From CAYQJS01 sp964417895 (GTDB lineage: Bacteria; Chloroflexota; UBA6077; SHYK01), in assembly GCA_964417895.1 (NCBI GenBank), contig CAYQJS010000068.1, positions 1 through 25,836 of the forward strand: a stretch of 25,836 nucleotides of DNA. Direction: 5' to 3'. The notes beneath the pieces are model-generated. The model was not told where the DNA came from, did not search any database, and worked only from the letters and a program-made list of their open reading frames with translations. The position numbers were made by a program, and so were the translations under genes. Position 1 is the stretch's first letter. Every line of letters begins with the position of its first letter. This document shows positions 17,215-25,250 of the stretch, one piece after another.

Positions 17215-18198
17215 ATGCAAGAGGCGCCGATAACGCGACCTGCCAGTGGGAACTGGTCGCGTAGCCCGGTCGTGCAACGTTCCAAGATGTTCCTGGAAAT
17301 CGCGTCGGAGCTCGTAGGGACGCCGGGATGGACGGACCGTCAGGTGAACATCCAGTTCCGGGAACAGGGTGGCGCCAGCTGGCGTCTGAATTTCTTCGCC
17401 AGCGACACGGCCAACTCCATCGCAAGCGTGGTGAGCGGTGAGGCCGACATCGCGATCTGCAACCCCGGTGGTGTACTGGCGATGGCGCTCCACGGGCTTG
17501 GACCCTACGAGCAGCCGATTCCGGTGCGCGCCATCGTCGTCTTCCCGCAGCTCGACCGGCTGGGCTTCGCGATTGCCAGGCGCACAGGCATTACGTCCCT
17601 TGCCCAGATCAAGGAACAGCAGCTGCCCCTGAAGGTATCTCTCCGCGGGCAGCGCGACCATTCGGTGCACCTCATTATCGATCTGGTTCTGTCGACCTAT
17701 GGCTTTGGTCTGAGCGACATACAGGAGTGGGGCGGGGAGCTGCATTACACACCCGGTCTAGGCACGGCGCCCGGGCGCCTTGACGCCGTCCCAAGCGGCA
17801 AGATTGACCTCGTGATCGACGAGGCCTTTTCCGGCCTCGCCAGAGGAGCCATCGATCTCGGCCTGGCACTGCTCCCGATCGACGAGCCCCAACTGCAGCA
17901 GTTGGAGAAGCTGGGATTCAGCCGATCCCGCGTGACCAAGGAGGAATTCCCCGGGCTCGAGCAAGATCACGACGCGGTTGACTTCAGCGGCTGGCCCGTC
18001 TTCTGCCTGGAGAGCACGCCCGACGACATCGTCACCCATTTCTGCGCCGCCCTCCAGAAACGGAAGAGCCACCTCCCCTGGTACGGTGCCGGCCCGATGG
18101 ATCTGCAGCGCATGGTCTCAAACACTCCCGACGCCCCACTCCCGATTCCGCTCCACCCGGCCGCCGAGCGCTTCTGGAAGGAGCGGGGGTACCTGTAA
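17215..18198 (+). CDS. TAXI/NMT1-type solute-binding protein without signal peptide
   Basis: A complete 327-aa protein with GGAG eight bases before the ATG. It reads as a periplasmic-binding-like II fold of the TAXI/NMT1 type: FASDTANSIASVVSGEADIAICNPGGVLAMAL (about 61-92, in segments), IPVRAIVVFPQLDRLGFAI, ITSLAQIKEQQLPLKVSLRG (about 125-144), and DAVPSGKIDLVIDEAFSG near 195-212. Normal TAXI proteins are exported and feed a TRAP transporter. Here the N-terminus MQEAPITRPASGNWSRSP is polar, with no hydrophobic core or Cys, and no TRAP membrane gene is near. It may be cytoplasmic, a sensor, or an enzyme on the same fold (the NMT1 fold also occurs in decarboxylases and pyrimidine synthesis enzymes). 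Starting further upstream would not add a signal peptide visibly. The family call is moderate. Confidence 0.75.
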   Translation: MQEAPITRPASGNWSRSPVVQRSKMFLEIASELVGTPGWTDRQVNIQFREQGGASWRLNFFASDTANSIASVVSGEADIAICNPGGVLAMALHGLGPYEQPIPVRAIVVFPQLDRLGFAIARRTGITSLAQIKEQQLPLKVSLRGQRDHSVHLIIDLVLSTYGFGLSDIQEWGGELHYTPGLGTAPGRLDAVPSGKIDLVIDEAFSGLARGAIDLGLALLPIDEPQLQQLEKLGFSRSRVTKEEFPGLEQDHDAVDFSGWPVFCLESTPDDIVTHFCAALQKRKSHLPWYGAGPMDLQRMVSNTPDAPLPIPLHPAAERFWKERGYL

Positions 18199-18235
18199 GT
18201 GGGCGCCATCGACCGACAACACAACATCGATGATT

Positions 18236-18243
18236 GGGAGGTG
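18236..18243 (+). promoter_or_regulatory. Shine-Dalgarno deciding the start of the Gfo/Idh gene
   Basis: GGGAGGTG sits five bases before GTG 18249 and overlaps the alternative TTG at 18234, so the start must be at or after 18249. An ATG at 18270, directly before the Rossmann strand, is a second candidate. Confidence 0.75.
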
Positions 18244-18248
18244 AAATA

Positions 18249-19451
18249 GTGGCTGTGGCTGGGGGTGTGATGAAACTGGGCATCGCGGGACTTGGCGTTG
18301 GAGCTAACACCGTGATCCAGCAGGCTGATAGCGCGCCCTTCGTGGAGCTGGTGGCAGCTGCCGATATCCGACCCCAGGCCCTCAAGGCGTTCGAGCAGCG
18401 CTTTGGAGGCAGCACGTACGAGAGCGTTGAGGCACTGGCTAGCGATCCGAACGTGGAGGTAGTCTGGGTTTCGACGCCCAACCCGCTTCACTGCGAGCAT
18501 ACAGTCACGCTACTCGAGCACGGCAAACACGTCATCGTGGAAAAGCCGATGGCCACCACGTTGGACGATGCTGAACGGATGGTCGAAACCGCAGACCGTG
18601 TCGGCATCAAGCTGATGTGTGGGCACACGGCAAGTCTCCTCCCCGGCTTCAGGGCCATGCGCAAGGTGATTAGCTCAGGCCGCCTGGGCAAAGTGCAGGC
18701 TATCAACTGCTGGTCGTACGTCGACTGGATCTTTCGCCCACGCATGCCCGATGAGATCGATCTGAGCAAGGGCGGGGGCCAGCCGTTCCGGCAGGGGCCC
18801 CACCAGTTCGACTGCGTGCGCCTTATGGGCGGAGGGCTGGTTAAGAGCGTGCGCGGCTCCGTTCGCGCATGGATGCCGTTCCGCCCCACTCCCACGTACT
18901 ACACGGCTTTCCTCGAGTTTGAGGATGGCACACCTGCCACCGTGGTCAAGGACGGCACCGGCTACTTTGCCACCACCGAGCTCGTCCCCTGGGCGGCATC
19001 ACGGAACCCTTCGCGCCGCTCGGCTGAGCTGCGCAAGGCGCTCAGAGAAGGGCGGCCGACCGAGGACGCCGAGTGGAAAGAGGCCCGGCGGTTCGGAGGT
19101 GAAGCACCGGGGAACGAGGCAGAAGGTGACGGCGAGGGGAGCGGACGCTCAGGGTTCCAGCGGGACGCGGGGCTGGTCATCGTGAGCTGCGAGCGTGGCG
19201 CAGTTCGCCAGTCGTATGGCGGCATCTATGTCTACGACGACGACGGAGTCCATGACGAGCAAGTGGGCGACATCCAGGGCGGGCGTCGGACCGAGCTCGA
19301 AGAGATGTATGCTGCCCTACGGGAAGATCGCCCGGTCCCTCACGACGGCCGCTGGGGTTTGGGAACTCTGGAGGTGATATTGGCTATGCTGCAGTCTTCC
19401 CGGGAGGGACGCGAGATACGACTATCCCATCAGTGCCCCGCCTGGGAATGA
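18249..19451 (+). CDS. Gfo/Idh/MocA-family NAD(P)-dependent oxidoreductase
   Basis: A 400-aa dehydrogenase. The frame opens at TTG 18234, but that codon lies before the ribosome site; GTG 18249, five bases after GGGAGGTG, is chosen. Domains: Rossmann fold with GIAGLGVGA (about 11-19), STPNPLHCEHT, and the family motif VEKPMA (Glu98-Lys99-Pro100, with Lys99 catalytic); then the C-terminal alpha/beta domain with GGGQPFRQGPHQFDCVRLMG (His185, Asp188). That last block resembles members annotated as phthalate- or dihydroxyphthalate-type dihydrodiol dehydrogenases, but the assignment is from motif memory only. Residues about 245-310 contain a charged, Gly/Glu-rich insertion (AELRKALREGRPTEDAEWKE). 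It would oxidise a hydroxylated substrate in the cytoplasm. It is 50 nt after the TAXI gene and 11 nt before a cupin gene. Confidence 0.88.
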   Translation: MAVAGGVMKLGIAGLGVGANTVIQQADSAPFVELVAAADIRPQALKAFEQRFGGSTYESVEALASDPNVEVVWVSTPNPLHCEHTVTLLEHGKHVIVEKPMATTLDDAERMVETADRVGIKLMCGHTASLLPGFRAMRKVISSGRLGKVQAINCWSYVDWIFRPRMPDEIDLSKGGGQPFRQGPHQFDCVRLMGGGLVKSVRGSVRAWMPFRPTPTYYTAFLEFEDGTPATVVKDGTGYFATTELVPWAASRNPSRRSAELRKALREGRPTEDAEWKEARRFGGEAPGNEAEGDGEGSGRSGFQRDAGLVIVSCERGAVRQSYGGIYVYDDDGVHDEQVGDIQGGRRTELEEMYAALREDRPVPHDGRWGLGTLEVILAMLQSSREGREIRLSHQCPAWE

Positions 19452-19462
19452 GGTAAGAGTTT

Positions 19463-20518
19463 ATGGAAGACGAGCCTACTCGGCGTCGCACCGCACCGCC
19501 AGAGACTGCTTACGATCGGTGGCAGCGGTCGGAAGGCATCCCAATCTACCAAGGAGCCTACGTGGCCGACATGTACAGCCTCGAGGTCAAGCCCTGGGCG
19601 AGAACCGGACAACAGGGGGCATTCATCAACCTCGCGGGCCAGCAGCACGATGACGCCTACGTCCTGCAGATCGCTCCGGGAGCGCAAACGGAGGTGATGC
19701 ACCACCTCTTTGAGGCGGCCATCTATGTTCTCGAGGGCCGCGGAGCCACGACCGTGTGGCAGCCCGGGACGGCCAAACAGACTGTGGAGTGGCACAAGGG
19801 CAGCGTGTTCTCTCCGCCTCTCAACTGCTTCTACCAGCACTTCAATCTCGACGGACAAAAGCCCGCGCGCATGTTCGCAGTGACAAACGCGCCGATGATG
19901 ATCAATATCCTCCGCGACCCTGGATTCGTGTTCAACGTGGACCACGTTTTCGATGAGCGCTTCGCCGGCGAGGAGGACTACTTTACGCGCCCACACCAGC
20001 GGTTGGGTCGCAACGCGTGGGCGACCAACTTCATCCCGGACATTCGCACCTTCGGTCTGGACTCGGCCGTGAACCGTGGAGCGAACGGGTTTCTGACCAC
20101 CTTCTCATTGTCCAACAACTCCATGGCGGCTCATTGCAGCGAGTTCCCCCCCGGGACGTATAAGAAAGCGCACCGCCACGGCGTGGGCGCTCACGTGGTG
20201 ATTCTCAGTGGACAGGGGTACTCGCTCCTGTGGAACGAGGGCGCGGAGCGCCAGAAAGTGGACTGGAGCGACGGAAGCGTTTTGTCACCGCGCGAGCAGG
20301 AGTACCACCAGCACTTCAGCACCGGTCCCACGTCTGCGCGATACCTGGCCCTCCGCCTCGGACTGCTCGACTCGCGACGCTGGGGCGGTGGCGACGTACC
20401 GACGCACCAGATCGAGTACGAGGAAGAGGATCCAGCGATTTACCAACAGTACGAGCGCGAGTGCGCAAAGAACGGCGCAGAGGTGGTGCTTGAACGTCCC
20501 CAGTACGGCCGTCGGTAG
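19463..20518 (+). CDS. Double-cupin protein
   Basis: A complete 351-aa bicupin, the shortest of four here; GAGG lies about ten bases before the ATG and the gene begins 11 nt after the dehydrogenase stop. Cupin 1 (about 55-145) has VMHHLFEAAIYVLEGRG (His80, His81) with Ala in the Glu position and PPLNCFYQHFN (His126). Cupin 2 (about 215-300) has KKAHRHGVGAHVVILSGQG (His237, His239, His244) and EYHQHFS (His282, His284); the canonical Glu is absent, with His244 close by. This matches the cupin at 7376 more than the other two, including the INLAG/VNLEG strand and GRGATTVW. It is the last gene of the plus-strand unit, so it probably acts in the same pathway as the Gfo/Idh dehydrogenase. The substrate and reaction are unknown. 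Confidence 0.88.
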   Translation: MEDEPTRRRTAPPETAYDRWQRSEGIPIYQGAYVADMYSLEVKPWARTGQQGAFINLAGQQHDDAYVLQIAPGAQTEVMHHLFEAAIYVLEGRGATTVWQPGTAKQTVEWHKGSVFSPPLNCFYQHFNLDGQKPARMFAVTNAPMMINILRDPGFVFNVDHVFDERFAGEEDYFTRPHQRLGRNAWATNFIPDIRTFGLDSAVNRGANGFLTTFSLSNNSMAAHCSEFPPGTYKKAHRHGVGAHVVILSGQGYSLLWNEGAERQKVDWSDGSVLSPREQEYHQHFSTGPTSARYLALRLGLLDSRRWGGGDVPTHQIEYEEEDPAIYQQYERECAKNGAEVVLERPQYGRR

Positions 20519-20555
20519 GACCCTGAGGGTGGAAGCTGTCTGATTGAACCTACTC

Positions 20556-22283
20556 TTAGTGAGTCGAGGCTGACATATAGTCGACGACCGATGATGTTGG
20601 AGCCAGATCCCACTCGTGGGCGTCCCACGTGTAGCCCAGGAAGTTCCGCGAGATTCGGTTGTCTACCATCACGGGCTGTACGTCGTAATACAGGCCGAGC
20701 TGAACGACGAGGCTGGTCATGTGGTGGAACGCCTGAGCTGCCACATTGAGGCGTTCACTTAGTGGGATGGTCCGCTCGAAGCGCTCGATAAGGTCATTGA
20801 GCTCGGCATTGCCATAGCGCGGATAGTTGGTGCCGCCGCCGGGGGCACGGTAGTTGTTCGCAGCAGTCTGAATTGACCGACTGTGATATGCTGCGATTCC
20901 GTCGAGAGCCGCACCCACGCGGTTGATCTCGAAGCCGGGCCGGTCCTGCCGGTACGCTCGATCGCCCTGCAGCTGCGCCGGGGTGATCGACTGAACTACG
21001 CCCACTCCCGCTTTCTGCCAGTCATCAGCGACGATCACCAGGGCTTTCAGGCGAGCTGCGTTGTCCTGAGTGGTTCGGAGCTCCACAGAGAGCTTCTGCC
21101 CCGCCCGATCCACGAGCAATCCGTCCGCTCCTCGTGTGTAGCCGAGGCCGTCGAGTAGTTGGGCGGCCCTGCGCGGGTCATAGGAATGCTCGACCACGCT
21201 CGGGCCGATCACCCCGTAGTAGGGCGAGTTGGTGCTCAACCCAATCTCCGAAATCGCGCCCACGCCCTCCTGGACGCTGTCGATGATCTGCTGGCGGTCG
21301 ATGGCGTGGAGAAGCGCCTGGCGGAATGGGACCTCGAGGATCACCGCTGGAGTGGGGTTGATGAACTGCGGATGAATCCGGACCCAGCTGTGGTATAGCA
21401 GGTCGGCGATTCTTCCCTGGGGCCACTGGTTGCGGATCTGCACCGCCTGCTCGATTGACAACCCGCGTCCGATCGTCGCGTCTACGGCGCCGGCCAGGAC
21501 GTTTGCGGCCAGTGTATTCTGGTCCTGAATGAACTTCGCCATGATCGTGTCGATCTTCGGGCGACCGAGCACATAGCCGTCGAACGCCTGCAGCAGTGCA
21601 TGGCTCCCTCTCTCAAACTGCTGAACCCGGTAGGGGCCGGTGCCGACAGCCTCGGTGCCCCACACGGGTAGCTCCAGGAGTCCGTGTTTGTTCTCGTTAT
21701 AGGCGCTCTCCACCAGATGTCGCGGCATTGGAACGAGCGCCAGAGCGTCGGCCCCGATGTACACGCGATTCCACTGAACGATCATCGTCTGGGGATCGGA
21801 CTGCCGCGCTCCCTCGATGTAGCCATAGACCTGGCTGCCGGCAAGGGGCAGCTCCTTATCCTGCAATACCTTCAGCGTGAAAAGAAAATCGGCAACAGTA
21901 ACCGGAGTGCCATCGTGCCAGGTTGCGCCAGGGTGAAGCCGCCAGGTTGTCTCCATCGTGCCATCGGGAAGCACCTTCCATAAGCCGTTTTCCGCCGATG
22001 GAACCGCTTCCGCGAGCTGAGGGTACAGGATGTCCTCGTGGTCGCTTCTCGTCAGGTTGGCATTCACGAGGCTCTGGAGCTCCGCACTGGCGGAAGCCTG
22101 ACGCTGGTCGATCCCGGGGAAGACGGTAATTGGGTCGCCGACGATGGCCAGAGTCATGCGCTTCGGCTGGCTGGCGGGCGCAGCCTGCTCATTCCCGGAG
22201 GCTTTCGGACTCGGGCCGGCGCAAGCGGTGACGGCCAGCAGGACTGACGAGATCAAGACGCACGCCCCGAGTGGCGTTCTCAC
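20556..22283 (-). CDS. Family-5 extracellular solute-binding lipoprotein
   Basis: A 575-aa SBP_bac_5 lipoprotein. The frame extends to 22355, but GTG 22283 is preferred: GGGGAGG seven bases before it and a lipoprotein signal, MRTPLGACVLISSVLLAVTA then Cys21. Family marks: ATWHDGTPVTVADFLFTLK (Trp122), GTEAVGTGPYRVQQFERG, DGYVLGRPKIDTIMAKFI, NVLAGAVDATIGRGLSIEQ. It is related to receptors at 4374 and 15435; GRGLSIEQ/GRGLSLEQ and the HEWD C-terminal motif are shared with the latter. Its stop lies 37 nt from that of the convergent cupin at 19463. The upstream 253-nt spacer to the CoA-transferase contains no gene, so it may have its own promoter. Confidence 0.9.
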   Translation of the reverse strand: MRTPLGACVLISSVLLAVTACAGPSPKASGNEQAAPASQPKRMTLAIVGDPITVFPGIDQRQASASAELQSLVNANLTRSDHEDILYPQLAEAVPSAENGLWKVLPDGTMETTWRLHPGATWHDGTPVTVADFLFTLKVLQDKELPLAGSQVYGYIEGARQSDPQTMIVQWNRVYIGADALALVPMPRHLVESAYNENKHGLLELPVWGTEAVGTGPYRVQQFERGSHALLQAFDGYVLGRPKIDTIMAKFIQDQNTLAANVLAGAVDATIGRGLSIEQAVQIRNQWPQGRIADLLYHSWVRIHPQFINPTPAVILEVPFRQALLHAIDRQQIIDSVQEGVGAISEIGLSTNSPYYGVIGPSVVEHSYDPRRAAQLLDGLGYTRGADGLLVDRAGQKLSVELRTTQDNAARLKALVIVADDWQKAGVGVVQSITPAQLQGDRAYRQDRPGFEINRVGAALDGIAAYHSRSIQTAANNYRAPGGGTNYPRYGNAELNDLIERFERTIPLSERLNVAAQAFHHMTSLVVQLGLYYDVQPVMVDNRISRNFLGYTWDAHEWDLAPTSSVVDYMSASTH

Positions 22284-22536
22284 CAGAATTCCTCCCCTCA
22301 CGCTGGCCTGACCGTTAGACGCCCCCGCTGCCGGCGAATACGGGACTCGCGCCAAGATGTCGCTGGGACCGAGGCGGGCGGCCTAAACAGCCGCCTTTAC
22401 CCCATCAATGCCCCCGCGGTGTGCGTGCCGCTCCAGCCGGGCGCTCTGGCGCGATACCGGGAAGCCGGCGTCATCAGCTAACAGCGGCCCTGCCGCGACG
22501 GATGGCTCCTCACCGCATATCGGTTAAGGGCCGTTC
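22284..22536. other. Intergenic spacer with one short hairpin
   Basis: 253 nt between the CoA-transferase stop and the lipoprotein start. No open frame resembles a protein. A perfect 6-bp stem GGCGGC (22377-22382)/GCCGCC (22390-22395) followed by TTTA is the only structure seen, and it faces the plus strand where no gene ends, so it is probably not a terminator. Confidence 0.5.
22291..22297 (-). promoter_or_regulatory. Shine-Dalgarno deciding the start of the lipoprotein gene at 22283
   Basis: GGGGAGG on the minus strand lies seven bases before GTG 22283 and gives a normal lipoprotein signal peptide; the longer frame from 22355 would bury that signal behind 24 polar residues. Confidence 0.75.
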
Positions 22537-23718
22537 TCAGACCACGCCCGATTCGGCCAGCTCGTTGATCTTCTCCGCGTCGTACCCCAAGTGTGCCAGA
22601 ATCTCCTCTGTGTGCTCGCCGAGAAGGGGCGGCGCGTGCTCATAGCGTATCGCGGTTCCCCGCAGATTCACCGGGTTCGTGCTGAGGCGCACACTTCCCA
22701 TCTTCGGATGCTCCACCTGGACTGCCATACGCTCGTGCTGGACCTGGGGATCGGCGAAGACCTCCTCAATGCTGTAAAGGGGGCCACACGGCACATCATG
22801 CTTGCGCAGCTCGTCGACCCAATGATCCCGCGGCGCCGTGGCGAATACTTCCTGGCAGATCTCGTGCAGCGCATCGTAGTTTTTCGCCCGGTCCACCCGG
22901 CGCTGAAACCGGGGATCCTCTCGAAGCTCCGGCTTGCCGATCGCGTCGGTAAGGCCCTCCCAGAACTTCGGTGGCGAGGAGAGGTGAAAGACCAGGGGCT
23001 TGCCATCCTGTGCGACAAACGCGGAGGCAAGGTTTGCCCTCTCGACCTCGCGCGTTGCGCTCCCGGTGGTCAGGTAGCGCGCGGCCGGACCCTGAACGAA
23101 CGATACGATGGACTGCAATAGGGAGGTCTCGACTCTCTGGCCCCGGCCGGTTATGGCGCGTGAATACAGCGCGCCCAGTATTCCGTAGGCGGCGAAGATG
23201 CCGGTGAGATGGTCGGCGAACGTGAAGCCCGCAGGGGCCGGTGCCTTCATGTCGGTGAGGAGGCCCAGCAAGCCACCCATTGCTACGCCCAGCGTGTCAT
23301 AGCCGGGGAGGTCACGATACGGTCCATCCTGCCCGAATCCGGAGATCGAGCAGTAGACGATGCCGGGATTCATGCCTTGTATCGTTTCGTAGTCGAGGCC
23401 CCATCGTTTCATCTGCCCGGGCCGATGGTTCTCGATGATGACGGTGGCTTCCCGAGCCAGGCTCAGGAAGATCTGCTGACCTTCGGGCACAGCCAGGTTG
23501 AGGGTGAGGCTCTTCTTATTCCGGTTCAAGGCGAGGAAGGTGGTGTCATAGCCCTCCTTCCACGGGTCACGACCGAAGCCACGGAAGGGATCGCCGTTCG
23601 GCCGTTTCTCGATCTTTACGACCTCGGCCCCCATGTCTGCCAGAAGCTGGCCGGCGTAGGGACCGGTGATGTAGTCGGCAACCTCCAGGACCATGACACC
23701 GTCGAGTGCTCCTGCCAT
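22537..23718 (-). CDS. Family III (CaiB/BaiF) acyl-CoA transferase
   Basis: A complete 393-aa class III CoA-transferase with GGGGGAAC upstream of ATG 23718. It starts GALDGVMVLEVADYITGPYA, followed by LLADMGAEVVKIEKRPNGDP, the LNRNKKSLTLNL segment, VIIENHRPGQMKRWGLDY and SISGFGQDGPYRDLPGYDT, all hallmark segments. Asp169 (GFTFADHLTG) is in the position of the family's catalytic aspartate, which forms an aspartyl-CoA thioester. The C-terminal RGTAIRYEHAPPLLGEHTEE matches the family end. It would transfer CoA from a donor (often succinyl-CoA) to a carboxylic acid in the cytoplasm, activating it for further breakdown. The acid is not identifiable. It is followed by a receptor gene and preceded by a cupin on the same strand. 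Confidence 0.95.
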   Translation of the reverse strand: MAGALDGVMVLEVADYITGPYAGQLLADMGAEVVKIEKRPNGDPFRGFGRDPWKEGYDTTFLALNRNKKSLTLNLAVPEGQQIFLSLAREATVIIENHRPGQMKRWGLDYETIQGMNPGIVYCSISGFGQDGPYRDLPGYDTLGVAMGGLLGLLTDMKAPAPAGFTFADHLTGIFAAYGILGALYSRAITGRGQRVETSLLQSIVSFVQGPAARYLTTGSATREVERANLASAFVAQDGKPLVFHLSSPPKFWEGLTDAIGKPELREDPRFQRRVDRAKNYDALHEICQEVFATAPRDHWVDELRKHDVPCGPLYSIEEVFADPQVQHERMAVQVEHPKMGSVRLSTNPVNLRGTAIRYEHAPPLLGEHTEEILAHLGYDAEKINELAESGVV

Positions 23719-23867
23719 TTACGTTCCCCCTGCCCCGCTGCTCTGAGGCACGACTAACGCAAGTCTCATTGCGCCGGCGCAACGAATCGGGTGGCTCACA
23801 TGTTCGCTGACATTCAGGCCGTTGTGCATGATGGTCGACGGCATGCCGTGCTGTTACCTTTCTCCGC

Positions 23868-24992
23868 TCAGTCGTCTCCTGGCGCCTCCCACTTGAAGTT
23901 CCGGTCCGAGTAGATCGCGCCCGGCATCTGGCTGTTCAGGCCCCGCTTTGCCAGCTCGGCCTCGAATGTCTGCCGGACCCAGGGATCTTCGTCCACATAG
24001 TGGATCGTGCTGCCCTCGTACGCGGGCTCGATATGCCTCGCTGGATGAAGCGTGATGTACCGAGTCGTGTTGTCGCCGAGGTTGAAATGGTGGTGGTACC
24101 AGAGGTTGGGCGGGCCGAACAGGCTGCCTTCGTGCCACGGGACGATCATCTTCTCGCGCTCCTCGAACACGGGCCACATGAGCGAGAAGCCTTCCCCACC
24201 GGGGATCACGATGACCGCGCCAGAGCCGTGGTAATGGGCGGGCTTGTAGGTGCCAGCGGCGAGAACGCGGCCGCCGATCCGTAGAGTGGTGATGTTGGGC
24301 AGGCTGTACGACAGGGTGGGGATGACCGAATAGCCGGAACCGGTGTTCACCTTGTCCCATGCCATGAGGTCGGGGAAGAAGCTCGCCACCCACCGACCGC
24401 GCTGGCTTCTTCGCGTCCCCTGGATGAACTTGGCTTCCGAGTAGACGTCGTGCTCCTCGCCGCCGGCGAGGTCGACGGTGGGCTGCAACGCGGAATTATC
24501 GAAGAAGTACTCGGGCTCCGGGGTGATGGACATCGCCATGGGCAGATAGTTGTAGTGGAGCAGACGGGCCGGCTGGTGTCCCTGGGCGTTAGCGAGCTGG
24601 TAGGTGTAGTTCCGAGGGATGAAGAAGAGGGAGTGCGGCTGCCACTCGAACGTCTTCTTCACGCCGCCTTCGCCAGCCCAGAGCGTGGTGAGGCCGCGCC
24701 CTGAAAGGACGTAGATGATGTCGTCGAGGGAGAACTTCGCGGCGGGCAAGCTCACCCCCGGTGGGATCTCTGTGACGCGGGTCTCCATGAAATCCTTGTT
24801 CCCCTCGAGGACGACGACAGCGGCGTTGCACTCCCGCTCCTCCCACGGACCGACCTCGATGGTGCGCAAGTCCTCGACGTAATACGTGCGGTAGATGGGA
24901 ACGTCGAGCGACTCGATCCAGCGTTCGTACCTGGGCACCATCGCCCAGTAGTCCTGCCAGCGATCTGGCGCAAGGTGGCCGGGTTCGGTCAT
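23868..24992 (-). CDS. Double-cupin protein
   Basis: A complete 374-aa bicupin with AGAGGAAG before ATG 24992. It carries the same N-terminal signature as the cupin at 14162: DVPIYRTYYVEDLRTIEVGP at residues 30-49. Cupin 1 (about 70-145) has DDIIYVLSGRG and IPRNYTYQLAN, with every metal His replaced, so it is likely structural. Cupin 2 (about 235-310) has KPAHYHGSGAVIVIPGGEG (His253, His255) and LWYHHHFN (His300-302), again with no canonical Glu after H-x-H. Both this and 14162 share VPWHE.SLF.PP before the second motif and end in a F-E-A-E-L-A-(K/S)-R-G helix with a D-x-x-F-x-W tail. Function unknown; a metal-dependent oxygenase or isomerase is plausible. It lies 149 nt before the CoA-transferase and 258 nt after the amidohydrolase on the same strand. 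Confidence 0.88.
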   Translation of the reverse strand: MTEPGHLAPDRWQDYWAMVPRYERWIESLDVPIYRTYYVEDLRTIEVGPWEERECNAAVVVLEGNKDFMETRVTEIPPGVSLPAAKFSLDDIIYVLSGRGLTTLWAGEGGVKKTFEWQPHSLFFIPRNYTYQLANAQGHQPARLLHYNYLPMAMSITPEPEYFFDNSALQPTVDLAGGEEHDVYSEAKFIQGTRRSQRGRWVASFFPDLMAWDKVNTGSGYSVIPTLSYSLPNITTLRIGGRVLAAGTYKPAHYHGSGAVIVIPGGEGFSLMWPVFEEREKMIVPWHEGSLFGPPNLWYHHHFNLGDNTTRYITLHPARHIEPAYEGSTIHYVDEDPWVRQTFEAELAKRGLNSQMPGAIYSDRNFKWEAPGDD

Positions 24993-25250
24993 GCTTCTTC
25001 CTCTCTTGCTGTCGTTTGCTGTCGTGAGCCAGGGTCGGCTGGCCTACTCCTCTCCCGCTAGTACACGTCGTCGCAAGAGTGCCGGTGGTTGAGGGCGCGG
25101 CCAGACTCCCTCTCCTGCCGCAGCGGGAGAGGGGTGGGGTGAGGGCAGGCCTCGATGGCCGATGATACTAGCGTTCGGCAGGGGGCCCTCCTTCCCTCTG
25201 CCATTGTGATGGAGGGGATTCGGAGCCTCCCGGGGTAATGAAACGGAGTC
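24993..25250. other. Intergenic spacer carrying a dispersed G/C hairpin element
   Basis: 258 nt between the amidohydrolase stop and the cupin start. No gene is recognisable. The middle (about 25105-25146) is a stem-loop followed by AGGGGTGGGGTGAGGGCA, the same style of element as at the ends of the 13.9-14.1 kb array. The part next to the cupin carries its ribosome site. Confidence 0.6.
25108..25133. repeat. Stem-loop of a dispersed CCCTCTCC/GGAGAGGG element
   Basis: CCCTCTCC (25108-25115) pairs with GGAGAGGG (25126-25133); the stem extends inward by T-G, G-C and C-G around a CGCA loop, giving 11 pairs. It is followed by GTGGGGTGAGGGCA. In the minus transcript it lies 118-143 nt after the amidohydrolase stop without a U-tract, so a terminator role is doubtful; it resembles dispersed intergenic repeats. 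Confidence 0.65.

Noticed and set aside
15360..17285. Long open frame of 641 codons antisense to the lipoprotein gene at 15435
   Set aside because: The plus strand carries a complete lipoprotein with signal peptide, ribosome site and family motifs; the antisense frame is an Arg/Val/Asp-rich translation typical of high-GC shadows.
22377..22398. Rho-independent terminator
   Set aside because: The stem is only 6 bp, the T-run is three bases, and no gene on that strand ends upstream.
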